64,000 bases of DNA from Pseudarthrobacter chlorophenolicus A6 (GCF_000022025.1 NC_011886.1:4325953-4389952), one strand, 5' to 3'; positions 1 to 8,775 are shown, counted from the stretch's first letter. Translations and numbers: made by a program. The notes: generated from the letters alone by a model not told the origin.

Positions 1-552
1 CTGCAGCCCTTCCAGGAGCTGCGAAAATTCGCCGGATGCCCGGTCCACCCTGCTGGCCAGGGAGGTGTCGGCGTCGCCCGCGGTGCCCCAGTCCTGCGGC
101 CCGGCGAACACGGCCGTGGCCGCGATCCGGGTGCGGAGGTAGCTGAACAGGGGGCGCATGGCGTAGTCCAGGACCATCTGGTGCCGGTCCGTTCCGCCCG
201 TGGCGCCCAGCAGGACCGCCTTGCCGTCAAGGGACTTGGGGTCCAGCACGTCGAAGAACGACTTGAAGAGCCCGCTGTACGAGGCGCTGAACACCGGGGA
301 CACTGCGATGATGCCGTCCGAGGCTTCAACTGCGGCGATCACCTCGGCCAGGTGCGGGGCCGCGTAGCCGGTGACGAAGTTGTTGGCAATGTCCACCGCC
401 AGGTCCCGCAGTTCGACGGTTTCCACGTCCACGCTGTAGCCGGCGGCCTCAAGTTGCCGCTTGGCCGACTCCGCGAGCTGGTCGGCAAGCAGGCGGCTCG
501 ACGACGGCACGCCGAGTCCGGCGGAAAGGACGGTAATGCGGCGGTTTTCCAT
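1..552 (-). CDS. NADPH-dependent FMN reductase, 3' end cut by window edge
   Basis: The 184 visible residues form a flavodoxin-like fold. The N-terminus carries a strand followed by a Ser-rich phosphate-binding loop (VPSSSRLLADQL, about residues 15-26). The central SPVFSASYSGLFKSFFD segment is typical of NAD(P)H:FMN reductases, especially the type that partners LLM-class flavin monooxygenases. Family knowledge: such proteins reduce FMN with NAD(P)H in the cytoplasm. The ATG at 552 is preceded by AGGAGAAC at good spacing. The gene reads off the left edge, so the C-terminus is missing, and no partner monooxygenase can be seen. PhzF lies upstream on the same strand after a 139-bp gap, so co-transcription is possible but not shown. 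The fold call is firm; the exact substrate is not. Confidence 0.8.
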   Translation of the reverse strand, partial: MENRRITVLSAGLGVPSSSRLLADQLAESAKRQLEAAGYSVDVETVELRDLAVDIANNFVTGYAAPHLAEVIAAVEASDGIIAVSPVFSASYSGLFKSFFDVLDPKSLDGKAVLLGATGGTDRHQMVLDYAMRPLFSYLRTRIAATAVFAGPQDWGTAGDADTSLASRVDRASGEFSQLLEGLQ

Positions 553-585
553 GGCGTTCTCCTGTTGCGGGTCCAATGATCGTAC

Positions 586-597
586 ATGCATTTGCAT
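586..597. promoter_or_regulatory. operator-like palindrome upstream of the FMN reductase
   Basis: ATGCA-TT-TGCAT is a perfect inverted repeat with a 2-bp spacer, about 34 bp upstream of the reductase start. Its position suits a regulator site. No regulator gene lies next to it and the binding protein is unknown. Confidence 0.25.
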
Positions 598-691
598 CTA
601 CTTGGTGAACAGGCGACGCTCCCCGGGTATTCCCGTGCAGCATCGTGAAGCCCCGCTGCGGCCAGGAGCCGTCCTACGCGGAAAGGAGGAC

Positions 692-1543
692 CTACAGCGT
701 GACGGTCCCCCGGATGCAGGTGGCCGAGTGGCCGCCCACCCAGATGTTTGCCCCCTCGGCGGAGACGTGGACACGGCCTGCACGGCCCAGCACGGTGCCC
801 TGTGCCGCCACGTATTGCCTGGGCGCGCGCCCGGTGCCGATCAGCCACTGGGCGGCGCCTGCGTTGAAGCTTCCCGTCACAGGATCCTCCACCATGGCAT
901 CGCCCGGAATGAAGGTGCGGACCTCAAAATCGGCGTCCCCACCCGGCTGGTGCGGGCCAATAACCCCGATCTTCAGGCTCCCCATGGCAGCCAGGTCCGG
1001 CTCGAGGGCCAGGACCTGCCCGGCAGATCCCAGCAGCACGCCGATCCATTCGGGTCCGTTGACCAGCCAGGATGCATCCAGGATGTCGGCCGACGGCAGT
1101 CGAAGGGCGGCGGCCAGCTGCTGGCGGACAGAGCTGTCCACTTGTTCGAAGCGGGTGAGCGGCGGCGCGGCGAAGGCCAGGCGGCCGCCGTCGCGCTTTA
1201 TCCGCACCAGGCCGGCCCCGCATTCCTGAACCAGCCAGTCGGCAGACTTCGGGACGCCGCCTGCCTCAAGCCAGGTGTGGGCCGAGCCCAGTGTCGGGTG
1301 GCCGGCAAAAGGAAACTCCTCGGTGCCGGTGAAGATGCGTACCCGGTAATCCGCCTCAGGGTCTGTGGGCGGCAGCAGGAAAGTGGTTTCAGAAAGATTC
1401 GTCCAGTTGGCGAAGTGCTGCATCTGCTCCGCCGAGAGATCTTCGGCGTCCACCACCACGGCCAGAGGGTTTCCGCGGTACGGTTCCGCGGAAAAGACGT
1501 CGGCCTGGTGGAACGGGCGGATTCGCATGCTCTGGTTGGTCAC
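692..1543 (-). CDS. PhzF family isomerase-like protein
   Basis: This 283-residue protein matches the PhzF/diaminopimelate-epimerase-like fold. It has the N-terminal FHQADVFSAEPYRGNPLAVV segment with the family signature GNPLAVV, then FTGTEEFPFAGHPTLGSAH with the conserved FAGHPTLG loop, and a C-terminal EDPVTGSFNAGAAQWL that matches the second family motif (DPVTGS). The length is normal for the family. Family knowledge: PhzF proper isomerises DHHA in phenazine synthesis. No phenazine genes are present, so here it is probably an isomerase of unknown substrate. The start is uncertain: GTG at 1543 is used, while ATG at 1528 gives the more typical N-terminus (MRIRPFHQ). Neither has a clear ribosome binding site. 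The next gene on the plus strand is divergent and 57 bp away. Confidence 0.8.
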   Translation of the reverse strand: MTNQSMRIRPFHQADVFSAEPYRGNPLAVVVDAEDLSAEQMQHFANWTNLSETTFLLPPTDPEADYRVRIFTGTEEFPFAGHPTLGSAHTWLEAGGVPKSADWLVQECGAGLVRIKRDGGRLAFAAPPLTRFEQVDSSVRQQLAAALRLPSADILDASWLVNGPEWIGVLLGSAGQVLALEPDLAAMGSLKIGVIGPHQPGGDADFEVRTFIPGDAMVEDPVTGSFNAGAAQWLIGTGRAPRQYVAAQGTVLGRAGRVHVSAEGANIWVGGHSATCIRGTVTL

Positions 1544-1600
1544 CGGTGCAGGCTATCACCGGTGTGGCAGCACCACGGCGGCGTCTGCAACACTACGTCC

Positions 1601-2023
1601 ATGGCAGAGAACAAGACCGCCCCCACCGGGGCTGACGTCAACGCATTCCTGGCAGCAGTGGAACACCCGGTCCGCAGGGCGGACGGTTTCGAACTGCTGG
1701 AGCTCATGCGGAGCATCACCGGGCAGGATGCGGTGATGTGGGGACCCACAATTGTCGGCTTCGGAAGCTACCACTACAGGTATGCCACCGGCAGGGAAGG
1801 CGACTCGGCCGCCGTCGGGTTCTCCCCGCGGAAGTCCAACCTTGCCCTGTACGGGCTGACGTACGGGCCCGACGCCGGGCCGCACCTCGAAGCCCTTGGC
1901 AAACACAAGACCGGTGCCGCCTGCCTGTACATCAACAGGCTGGCTGATGTTGACCGCACGGTGCTGGAGGCCATGATCAGGAGCGGCTACCAGCACGTCA
2001 TGGCCGAACTCCACCGGCCCTGA
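1601..2023 (+). CDS. DUF1801-like small protein
   Basis: This 140-residue soluble protein resembles DUF1801 (YdhG-like) proteins. Visible features are the N-terminal PTGADVNAFLAAV, the central DAVMWGPTIVGFGSYHYRY with an aromatic core, and FSPRKSNLALYG, a recognisable DUF1801 motif. The function of the family is not established. The ATG at 1601 is chosen because the conserved region starts just after it; longer readings upstream run antisense through PhzF and are not credible. It is transcribed toward rplI and ends 12 bp before a strong shared terminator hairpin. Confidence 0.75.
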   Translation: MAENKTAPTGADVNAFLAAVEHPVRRADGFELLELMRSITGQDAVMWGPTIVGFGSYHYRYATGREGDSAAVGFSPRKSNLALYGLTYGPDAGPHLEALGKHKTGAACLYINRLADVDRTVLEAMIRSGYQHVMAELHRP

Positions 2024-2035
2024 TCGCAGATGCAG

Positions 2036-2071
2036 AAGACCCCCGCGGCCGGTGTCCGGCGCGGGGGTCTT
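2036..2071. terminator. bidirectional terminator between the DUF1801-like gene and rplI
   Basis: A perfect 12-bp inverted repeat (AAGACCCCCGCG / CGCGGGGGTCTT) encloses a 12-nt loop. The A/T ends give short T-runs on both strands. It sits between two convergent genes (stops at 2023 and 2087). Confidence 0.8.
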
Positions 2072-2086
2072 CGGTGCAGTCAGAAA

Positions 2087-2539
2087 TTACTTTCCGGCTA
2101 CTACGTCGAGTTCGATCACAGCGGCAACATCCTCGTGGAGACGGACGTTGGCCTGGTAGGAACCAACCGACTTGATGTGGACCGGCAGTTCAACCTTGCG
2201 CTTGTCGATGCTGCCCAGGCCTGCGGCCTCAACAGCGTTGGCGACGTCGGCCTGCTTGACGGTGCCGAACAGGCGTCCGGTTTCGCCGGCCTTGACAACC
2301 AGCTGGACAGGCTTGGACTGCAGTGCAGCGGCCTGCTTCTGAGCATCTTCCAGGGAAGCGTGCTCGCGGGCGGCGCGGGCAGCCTTGATGGACTCAACCT
2401 GCTTCTCGCCACCCTTCGTCCAGGTCAGGGCGAAGTTGCGGGGCAGCAGGAAGTTACGTGCGTAACCGTCCTTGACCTCGACAACATCGCCGGCAGCACC
2501 GAGACCGGTGACTTCGTGGGTCAGAATGAGCTTTGCCAT
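2087..2539 (-). CDS. rplI: 50S ribosomal protein bL9
   Basis: This 150-residue protein starts with [20 protein letters not shown] and continues with [16 protein letters not shown], the diagnostic bL9 N-terminal domain that binds 23S rRNA. A long charged helix (about residues 45-75) leads to the C-terminal domain. The length matches the family. It is the last gene of the rpsF-ssb-rpsR-rplI operon, 17 bp downstream of rpsR, and is closed by the hairpin at 2036-2071. The ATG at 2539 is preceded by GGAAGGGA. Confidence 0.97.
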   Translation of the reverse strand: MAKLILTHEVTGLGAAGDVVEVKDGYARNFLLPRNFALTWTKGGEKQVESIKAARAAREHASLEDAQKQAAALQSKPVQLVVKAGETGRLFGTVKQADVANAVEAAGLGSIDKRKVELPVHIKSVGSYQANVRLHEDVAAVIELDVVAGK

Positions 2540-2556
2540 GTTAGTAAATCCCTTCC

Positions 2557-2796
2557 TTAACCGCGGCCAGCGCCGGAGTAAGGCAGCAGGGCAACTTCGC
2601 GGGCGTTCTTGATTGCCTGTGCGATCTTGCGCTGTTCCTGGACCGTGACGCCGGTGACGCGACGGGCGCGGATCTTTCCGCGGTCGGAGATGAACTTGCG
2701 CAGCAATGCTACGTCCTTGTAGTCGATGACAGTGATGTCAGCGGCCTTCAAGGGGTTGGACTTTGGTTTGGGCTTACGGAGTTCAGCCTTAGCCAT
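2557..2796 (-). CDS. rpsR: 30S ribosomal protein bS18
   Basis: This 79-residue basic protein has the bS18 core: [19 protein letters not shown] followed by [20 protein letters not shown] and an arginine/alanine C-terminus ending in LLPYSG. bS18 pairs with bS6 on the platform of the 30S subunit, which fits its place in one operon with rpsF. GGAGCT precedes the ATG at 2796. The C-terminal tail GAGRG is slightly longer than in many homologues. Confidence 0.96.
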   Translation of the reverse strand: MAKAELRKPKPKSNPLKAADITVIDYKDVALLRKFISDRGKIRARRVTGVTVQEQRKIAQAIKNAREVALLPYSGAGRG

Positions 2797-2819
2797 CGTG
2801 GAGCTCCTATTCTAGGGAG

Positions 2820-2841
2820 CCCGTGGATATTGATCCACGGG
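2820..2841. promoter_or_regulatory. strong hairpin between ssb and rpsR
   Basis: CCCGTGGAT-ATTG-ATCCACGGG is a perfect 9-bp stem with a 4-nt loop in the 127-bp ssb-rpsR gap. It has no T-run, so an intrinsic terminator is unlikely. An RNA processing site or a structure that balances ssb against ribosomal protein output is more plausible. Confidence 0.5.
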
Positions 2842-2923
2842 ATGGTGGTGGTCCGACGGCGATACCCGCCACCGTGCCGGCAGGCACAGTGATGCGGTCC
2901 CGACGCCGGGCCGAGATGATTTG

Positions 2924-3505
2924 TTAGAAGGGCGGTTCGGAGTCGGGGCCGTTGCCCCAGCCACCTGCATTGGAGACGCCGGGCGTCGCCCAGGGGTCGT
3001 CCTGTGCAGCCTGCTGGTTGCCGCCGCCGCCACCCCAGTTACCGCCGGAGTTGCCGCCCTGGTTTCCACCAGAGTTGCCGCCGCCAAAGCCACCGCCGCT
3101 GTTGCCTCCGCCGAAGCCGCCGCCACCCTGGCCGCCGGAGCGCTGGGTGCGGTTGACCTTGGCGTTTGCGTAGCGCAGGCTGGGGCCGATTTCATCGACC
3201 TCAAGCTCGATAACGGTGCGCTTTTCGCCTTCTTTTGTTTCGTAGGAACGGCTCTTCAGGCGCCCGGTAACGATGACGCGCATGCCCTTTGTCAGGGACT
3301 CCGCGACGTTCTCGGCCGCTTCACGCCACACCGCAGCGCGGAGGAACAGGGTTTCCCCGTCCTTCCACTCGTTGGACTGGCGATCAAAGGTGCGCGGGGT
3401 GGAAGCGATGGTGAAGTTCGCTACTGCCGAACCTGACGGTGTGAACCGCAATTCCGGGTCATTGGTGAGATTACCGATGACCGTAATGGTGGTCTCGCCT
3501 GCCAT
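2924..3505 (-). CDS. ssb: single-stranded DNA-binding protein
   Basis: This 193-residue protein begins with an OB-fold (residues 1-115: [22 protein letters not shown], then the WRE and [17 protein letters not shown] segments typical of bacterial SSB). A glycine/asparagine-rich linker with GGGFGG-type repeats fills about residues 125-180. The acidic tip DSEPPF binds partner proteins. It coats ssDNA in replication and repair. It lies between rpsF and rpsR, the classic bacterial order. The ATG at 3505 follows AAGGAGG at ideal spacing. Confidence 0.97.
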   Translation of the reverse strand: MAGETTITVIGNLTNDPELRFTPSGSAVANFTIASTPRTFDRQSNEWKDGETLFLRAAVWREAAENVAESLTKGMRVIVTGRLKSRSYETKEGEKRTVIELEVDEIGPSLRYANAKVNRTQRSGGQGGGGFGGGNSGGGFGGGNSGGNQGGNSGGNWGGGGGNQQAAQDDPWATPGVSNAGGWGNGPDSEPPF

Positions 3506-3578
3506 CTACTGCCTCCTTGTTCGATCCTGGGTGAAGATTCGAGTCCTGCGGGGTGAAGAATGAAGAGTGGTACCGAAA

Positions 3579-3884
3579 TTACTCGGCAACAACCTTCTGC
3601 TCTTCGGGGCGGGTGATCTTGGTGCGCATGATGGTCTCGTTAAGAGACAGCTGGCGGTCAAGTTCCTTGGCGGTTTCCGGCTTGGCGGTGAAGTTCACCA
3701 CGGCGTAGATACCTTCGGACTTCTTCTTGATGTCGTAAGCCAGACGGCGACGGCCCCAGATGTCAACCTTTTCGATGGTTCCACCATCGTTGGTGATGAC
3801 GTTCAGGAACTTCTGAAGCGACGGCTCAACGGTACGCTCTTCGACCTCGGGGTCGATGATTACCATCAATTCGTAAGGACGCAT
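3579..3884 (-). CDS. rpsF: 30S ribosomal protein bS6
   Basis: This 101-residue protein opens with [18 protein letters not shown] and has the [22 protein letters not shown] core of bS6. It binds bS18 and 16S rRNA in the 30S platform. The ATG at 3884 is preferred: an in-frame GTG 12 bases upstream overlaps the ribosome binding site AAAGGAGGTG and would add four residues not usual in the family. It is the first gene of the operon and has a structured leader (3895-3939). Confidence 0.96.
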   Translation of the reverse strand: MRPYELMVIIDPEVEERTVEPSLQKFLNVITNDGGTIEKVDIWGRRRLAYDIKKKSEGIYAVVNFTAKPETAKELDRQLSLNETIMRTKITRPEEQKVVAE

Positions 3885-3894
3885 ATGTGAACCC

Positions 3895-3939
3895 ACCTCC
3901 TTTGGGCTAAGCGGTTACGGCATTTCCGTAACAGGAGGT
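3895..3939 (-). promoter_or_regulatory. rpsF leader RNA, candidate S6:S18 autoregulatory element
   Basis: On the minus strand the leader reads ACCTCCT (3939-3933), then a 7-bp hairpin GTTACGG/CCGTAAC (3932-3914, 5-nt loop), then the ribosome binding site AGGAGGT (3901-3895). ACCTCCT is a perfect 7-nt complement of the ribosome binding site, so the two can pair and enclose the hairpin. Known biology: the bS6:bS18 complex represses its own operon in several bacteria through an rpsF leader structure with a CCG element. A CCG lies in the hairpin arm here. That this particular leader binds S6:S18 is an inference. Confidence 0.5.
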
Positions 3940-4004
3940 TCATTTGCGATTCCATGCAAGCCCCGCCGCCGGAACGGTGGCTGGGGCGCAGCACAGACTT
4001 CAAT

Positions 4005-4010
4005 ATCTTA
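4005..4010 (-). promoter_or_regulatory. -10 element candidate for the rpsF operon
   Basis: TAAGAT on the minus strand fits the actinobacterial TANNNT -10 pattern and lies about 120 nt upstream of the rpsF start. The resulting long 5' UTR would contain the paired leader at 3895-3939. No convincing -35 was seen. Confidence 0.35.
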
Positions 4011-4053
4011 GTGCATTTGGGCGGGATAGGCGATTCGCGCTTGACTCAAGGCT

Positions 4054-4088
4054 AGAGCCCGTGCAGCCGGGATGGCAGCACGGGCTCT
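4054..4088 (-). terminator. terminator-like hairpin after the amino acid permease
   Basis: A perfect 11-bp stem, AGAGCCCGTGC / GCACGGGCTCT, with a 13-nt loop begins 22 bp after the permease stop. No long T-run follows, as is common in high-GC actinobacteria. Confidence 0.6.
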
Positions 4089-4109
4089 CCTATGTGGAAA
4101 AGCGGCAGA

Positions 4110-5528
4110 TTACGACGCCGGGCCCGCCTTGGCCGGGACGTCGTCGGCTTCGAGTCCGTCCCCGGCCTGGCCTGCCGAGGCTCCCCGCCGGCGGTAGCGC
4201 AGGACGCCGATGGCCACCACCACCGCTGCCAGCGCCACGGAGAGGAGCAGGGATTCGCGGGTGGAGTCCAGGATGACCATGCCGATGAGCAGGGCCACGA
4301 TGCTGCCGATCGACAGCCAGGTCAGGTACGGGAAGAGCCACATTTTCAGGGCAAGGTCCTTGGCGGCGGCGCCCATGCGCTTGCGGAGGATCAGCTGTGA
4401 GGAGGCGATGACCAGCCAGACGAAGAGCGCAATGGCGCCGGAGGTGTTGACCAGGAACAGGAATACGGTGTCCGGTGCGATGTAGTTCAGGCCAACGGTG
4501 ACGAAGCCGACAACGGTGGAAGCGAGCACCGCGGCGACCGGCACTCCGCGGCGGGAAATCTTCGTCCAGGACGAGGGGGCGTCGCCGCGCTTGGACAGCG
4601 AGAACAGCATCCGGCTGGCCGTGTACAGCCCGGAGTTCAGGCAGGACAGCACCGAGGTCAGCACCACGATGTCCATGATGGTTCCGGCGCCCGGAATTCC
4701 GAAGAGTTCAATGACGGCAACGTAGGGGCTCTTGGCCACGCTGGCATCGTTCCACGGCAGCAGGGTGACCACGATGGCGATGGAACCGATGTAGAAAACG
4801 AGGATGCGCCAGACGGTGGACTTGACGGCCTTCTTGACGGCATCCACCGGGTTCTCGGACTCGCCGGCGGCAATGGTGGCGATCTCGGCGCCGAAGAAGG
4901 AGAAGACGACTACCAGGATTCCGGCGAGGACGGCGCCGGGACCGTTGGGCATGAATCCGCCGTTGTTCAGCAGGTTGTCCAGGCCCGGGGCAGGAACGCC
5001 GGGTACGAGGCCCAGGATGGCCGCCACGCCGAAGAGCAGGAACAGGATGATGGCCGTGACCTTGATGGACGCGAACCAGAACTCGAATTCACCGTAGGAC
5101 TTCACCGAGCCGAGGTTGGTCAGCGTCAGGAGGACCATCAGGATCAATGCCCAGACCCACTGGTCGATGCCCGGAACCCACCGGTGCATGATTGCAGCCC
5201 CGGCGGTGGCTTCGATGCCCAGCACGATGATCCAGAACCATGCGTAGAGCCAGCCGATACTGAATCCGGCCCAGCGGCCCAGCGCCTTGTCTGCATAGGT
5301 GGAAAATGAGCCGGTCTCGGGGTTTGCAGCGGCCATCTCACCGAGCATGCGCATCACCAGGATGACCACGATGCCTGCGGCCATGTAGGCCACCAGGATG
5401 CCCGGGCCCGCCTGCTGGATGGCGGCTCCGGATCCGACGAAGAGTCCGGCCCCGATGACACCGGCGATGGCGATCATGGAAAGGTGCCGTGGTTTGAGCG
5501 ATTTGGACAGTTGCTGGTCAGCGGGCAT
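4110..5528 (-). CDS. APC-family amino acid permease, GabP-like
   Basis: This 472-residue inner-membrane protein has about 12 predicted membrane segments. Its N-terminus LKPRHLSMIAIAGVIGAGLF contains the APC-superfamily signature IGAGLFVGSG in membrane segment 1. EMAAANPETGSFSTYADKALG is the conserved amino acid permease motif. The overall pattern resembles the GABA/aromatic amino acid permease branch (GabP, AroP, ProY). Family knowledge: proton-coupled uptake of an amino acid. The substrate cannot be fixed from sequence, so no symbol is given. AGAAGGACGG precedes the ATG at 5528. It is divergent from the LuxR regulator across a 444-bp region and ends before a hairpin. Confidence 0.85.
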   Translation of the reverse strand: MPADQQLSKSLKPRHLSMIAIAGVIGAGLFVGSGAAIQQAGPGILVAYMAAGIVVILVMRMLGEMAAANPETGSFSTYADKALGRWAGFSIGWLYAWFWIIVLGIEATAGAAIMHRWVPGIDQWVWALILMVLLTLTNLGSVKSYGEFEFWFASIKVTAIILFLLFGVAAILGLVPGVPAPGLDNLLNNGGFMPNGPGAVLAGILVVVFSFFGAEIATIAAGESENPVDAVKKAVKSTVWRILVFYIGSIAIVVTLLPWNDASVAKSPYVAVIELFGIPGAGTIMDIVVLTSVLSCLNSGLYTASRMLFSLSKRGDAPSSWTKISRRGVPVAAVLASTVVGFVTVGLNYIAPDTVFLFLVNTSGAIALFVWLVIASSQLILRKRMGAAAKDLALKMWLFPYLTWLSIGSIVALLIGMVILDSTRESLLLSVALAAVVVAIGVLRYRRRGASAGQAGDGLEADDVPAKAGPAS

Positions 5529-5972
5529 GCGTGCGCCGTCCTTCTGGTTATTGCGTGGAGTTGGGGCTACTGGCGGCGGCGGAGGTTTCCCGGGGCCGTC
5601 CAGTGCGATGGATCACAAGTTTCTCCCACCCTAGACCCGCTCCGGCTTCCGGGATTATGTGCATCGGCACAAGCCCGCAGCATCCAAATCAGAACTTTCT
5701 CCAGCTGCGGACATTACAGGGCATCAAAAGATGCCTGCAGGTCAACCCCGAAATATTCAGGAAACGCGGCGCCCAATCTTGAGCCAATCCAGCGCCTATT
5801 TGCATGGCACCCCGAACTGCGGCCGCTATATATTCCTTTTTACGGCTGGGTTTCGCGCTGGCGGCGGGATCTGGCCGGGCCGGACCTCCGGGCAGGAACC
5901 GGCGGTACGGCTGCCGTGCCGGATACACATGCGCAAGAATGCGGTCTCCTTTCTTCACAGGATGGGGACCCC
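5529..5972. other. divergent intergenic region, no gene seen
   Basis: This 444-bp region lies between the permease (minus) and the LuxR regulator (plus) and should hold both promoters. It is less GC-rich than its surroundings near 5690-5840 and contains a TATATATT run at 5827-5834 that could be part of a promoter for the regulator. Longer readings through it have no family resemblance. Confidence 0.5.
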
Positions 5973-8666
5973 ATGTCTTTGGTAGGCCGGAGTAAGGAAC
6001 TGGACAGGATCCTGTCGGTGATCCGCGGACCCAAGGATTCCGCCCTGGTGGTGTCCGGCAGCAGGGGAGCGGGAAAGTCCGCACTCCTTGCCGAAATCTC
6101 CGCCCTGTGCGACTACCCCACGGTGTTCCTCAGCGCCAGCGCGTCCGAGTCCGACTGGCCGCTCTCCGGGATCACGGCCCTCCTGAACAGGATGGACGAC
6201 CCGGTCCTGAACAGGATCGCGGACGAGCTCCTGCGGGACGCGGCGGGCACCCTAAACGTCCCTGCCTTCTCGGCGACGCTCCTGGCTGGACTGCTCCAGC
6301 GGTCATCATCGCGGACGGTGATTGCCATTGACGACGCCGACAGGCTCGACCCCGGCAGCCAGGCAGTGATCGGTTTCCTGGCCAGGCGCCTGACCGGAAC
6401 CGACATTGCGCTGTTCCTGAGCGCCCGCGGCGCCCCGCCTGACAGCCCGTTCAACGGACTGGAGTCGCTGCTACTTAATCCGCTCAGCTACAACGAGACG
6501 GTGCGGATGCTGGAGGCCATCCCCGCAAAACAGGCCACGACGGCGGCCGCCCACGCGGTTGCCTCAGCCACGCCGGGCAATCCACTCGCCGCCGTCGAGC
6601 TTTACCGCCACCTGCTGGAGCGGCAGGCCGACGGGAAGTACGCAATGCCCATCCCGTTGCCCTGCAGGGGCAGCTTCGAAACGGAATTTGCTGCGGTGGT
6701 GGGCCGGCTGACTCCGTCGGCCCGCGGCATCCTGGACCTTCTCTCGCTGTCCTGCCGGACCGATATCGGTGCCCTGGAACAGGTCAGCGGAGACGTATGG
6801 TCCGGCGTCGACGAACTGCTGTCCGAAGGCCTGGTCAGCCGAACGGGACCACACCTGCGGATCCGCGAGCAGTTGCTGCGCGGCTACGTCTTTTCCACCA
6901 TGACCCCGGCGGCACGGACAGCCAGCCACCGTGCGCTGGCAAACGCCTCGGAGTCCTCTGATCCGTACGCGAGGCGCTGGCACCTGAGCTACACGGCGCT
7001 GGAGCGTCAAACGCCATTCAGCCTGCTGCGGCACGGGGTGGACCTGATCCGCGGCGGCGATGTGCCGTTCGCCGTCGAGTACGTTGAGCGGGCCCTGACC
7101 CTCAACCCGTGGGAGGCCGAGACCGCGGCCCGCCTCGCTGCCATTGCCGAACTGCTCTTCAGCCTCGGCGAATTCGTGTACGCCCGGCGCTATCTGGACT
7201 GGGCGCGCCGGGTCACCCACAATCCGGCCCTCATCCTTCGGCTGACCGGCCTGGCCTTCGAGATCCAGTTTGCCCAGGGCGCTTCGGTGCGCTCGAGCAT
7301 GGTGCTGCGCCTGGCGAAGGAGTTTGGCCGGCACGACCCCGCCTTCACCGCGGGCCTGCTGGCCGGCGCAGCCCTCTACTACGCGGAACGGTGGGAACTG
7401 TCTGACGCAGCCGAGGTGCTCCGGTGCGGCACCGGCTTCCGGGATGCGGCGTCGCCCGAGTGCCTGGCCATCGCCGAACGCGCGCAAACGCTGGTAGGTT
7501 CCATCGGCGGGGACGCCACCAGCCTTGCCCGCAAGCATGAGCCTGCCGGGGAAGCCCGCGCACTGTGCCTGCTGGTGCAGGGCCGGGCCCTCAGCTACGC
7601 CGAGCGGTATGAGCACGCGGCGGAGGCCTTCGCCATGGTGCGCAGTTCCGTGGAAGCCGGCGACACCAACTGGCGGGAGTGCGCGATGTTCCTGGCAGTG
7701 GACAACGAGGTGCGGGCCGGCAACATCCGCGTGGCGGTCCGGCTCATCGACGAACTGGAAGCGCACGAGCCTGAGATCAAGTATTTCCGCGGGATGCGGC
7801 ACCTCTTCCGGGTGTGGCGGGCACACGCGTTGGGGGACGAAGCGCTGGCCGCCAGCTACGCCACCGAGGCCCACCGGTTCGCAGCCTCGGAAAACCATCC
7901 CGCGCTCTCCGCCCAGCTGGCAGCCATGCAGGGACACTTCGCGCTGCTGCGGGGGGACCTGGCGGAAGCCTGCGCCCAGCTGTCCCGGGCCGCGGAAATC
8001 GGGATGTGCTTCAGCAACCCCACCCTGCTCCGCTGTGAGGGGGACCTGGTGGAAGTCTTGGTGCGGCTTAATCGGCACCGTGAGGCAACGCTGGCCCTGC
8101 AGCGCCTGGAAAGCCGCTCGGTGGGGCTGCGGTCGCCCTGGCTGATGCTGGCCGTGGCGCGGAGCCGCGCCATGTTGGCCGACGGGGAACAGTCCCTGCA
8201 GCTCTTTGCCCGGGCGCTCGAAGCAAGGACGGGGCACGAATCGATCCTTGAGCGTGCCCGCACCTTGCTGTGCTACGCCGAACGCCTCAACGCTTTCGGA
8301 CGGATCCGGGACGCCCGGGATGCCCTCATGCGCGCCAAGGTGATGTTCGACGAGGCCGGCGCCGATGCGTGGACCCAGCACGTGGATGTGCTGCTGCTGG
8401 ACGAACGGGTGGAACCGGCCCGGCCGCAGGGCAACCCGGCCATGATGCTGCTGGCTGACCACGAACGCGCCCTGGCCCGGATGGTGGCCCGGGGGCTCCG
8501 CAATAAGGAAATCGCGGCAACCCTTTATGTGTCCGTCCGGACCGTCGAAGTGCGGCTGACTGCCATTTACCGGAAGCTCGGCGTGGAGTCCCGCGCGCAG
8601 CTGACAGCCCTCGCCAGCACGAAGGAATCGACGCCGGCGGAGCCGTACGTCCTGCCCGTCCTGTAG
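5973..8666 (+). CDS. LuxR-family regulator with an N-terminal AAA/STAND ATPase domain
   Basis: This 897-residue protein resembles the LAL/MalT-like class. It opens with SLVGRSKELDRIL, then the Walker A loop GSRGAGKS (29-36) and Walker B VIAIDDADRL (116-125). A long helical middle with TPR-like repeats (about 360-790) ends in a LuxR HTH (about 835-885: RGLRNKEIAATLYVSVRTVE). Family knowledge: ATP-dependent transcription activators that answer to an effector. The start is the ATG at 5973, where homology begins, with AGGA about 10 bases upstream; upstream extension is not supported. It sits 153 bp before the exopolysaccharide operon on the same strand, so it is the natural candidate regulator of that operon (inference). 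The gene is not fused or broken. Confidence 0.85.
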   Translation: MSLVGRSKELDRILSVIRGPKDSALVVSGSRGAGKSALLAEISALCDYPTVFLSASASESDWPLSGITALLNRMDDPVLNRIADELLRDAAGTLNVPAFSATLLAGLLQRSSSRTVIAIDDADRLDPGSQAVIGFLARRLTGTDIALFLSARGAPPDSPFNGLESLLLNPLSYNETVRMLEAIPAKQATTAAAHAVASATPGNPLAAVELYRHLLERQADGKYAMPIPLPCRGSFETEFAAVVGRLTPSARGILDLLSLSCRTDIGALEQVSGDVWSGVDELLSEGLVSRTGPHLRIREQLLRGYVFSTMTPAARTASHRALANASESSDPYARRWHLSYTALERQTPFSLLRHGVDLIRGGDVPFAVEYVERALTLNPWEAETAARLAAIAELLFSLGEFVYARRYLDWARRVTHNPALILRLTGLAFEIQFAQGASVRSSMVLRLAKEFGRHDPAFTAGLLAGAALYYAERWELSDAAEVLRCGTGFRDAASPECLAIAERAQTLVGSIGGDATSLARKHEPAGEARALCLLVQGRALSYAERYEHAAEAFAMVRSSVEAGDTNWRECAMFLAVDNEVRAGNIRVAVRLIDELEAHEPEIKYFRGMRHLFRVWRAHALGDEALAASYATEAHRFAASENHPALSAQLAAMQGHFALLRGDLAEACAQLSRAAEIGMCFSNPTLLRCEGDLVEVLVRLNRHREATLALQRLESRSVGLRSPWLMLAVARSRAMLADGEQSLQLFARALEARTGHESILERARTLLCYAERLNAFGRIRDARDALMRAKVMFDEAGADAWTQHVDVLLLDERVEPARPQGNPAMMLLADHERALARMVARGLRNKEIAATLYVSVRTVEVRLTAIYRKLGVESRAQLTALASTKESTPAEPYVLPVL

Positions 8667-8675
8667 GGCCTGAAG

Positions 8676-8689
8676 CCTGCAAATGCAGG
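8676..8689. promoter_or_regulatory. palindrome between the LuxR regulator and the exopolysaccharide operon
   Basis: CCTGCA-AA-TGCAGG is a perfect palindrome 10 bp after the regulator stop. It could be an operator or the stem of a weak terminator. Binding is untested. Confidence 0.3.
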
Positions 8690-8763
8690 TATCCGCAGTA
8701 TCCACACTGATCCGCGGACGGACCCACAAAGCCCCTTCCGAACCCCGCCGGGCCGGCATTTTG

Positions 8764-8775
8764 AAAGCTAGCTTT
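8764..8775. promoter_or_regulatory. 12-bp palindrome upstream of the first exopolysaccharide gene
   Basis: AAAGCTAGCTTT is a perfect palindrome 44 bp upstream of the TTG start at 8820. It is AT-rich in a GC-rich setting. Its position fits a regulator-binding site of the operon promoter, possibly for the adjacent LuxR protein (inference). Confidence 0.35.

Noticed and set aside
692..1543. Phenazine biosynthesis locus
   Set aside because: Only a PhzF-family protein is present; no other phenazine genes are nearby and the family is much broader than phenazine synthesis.
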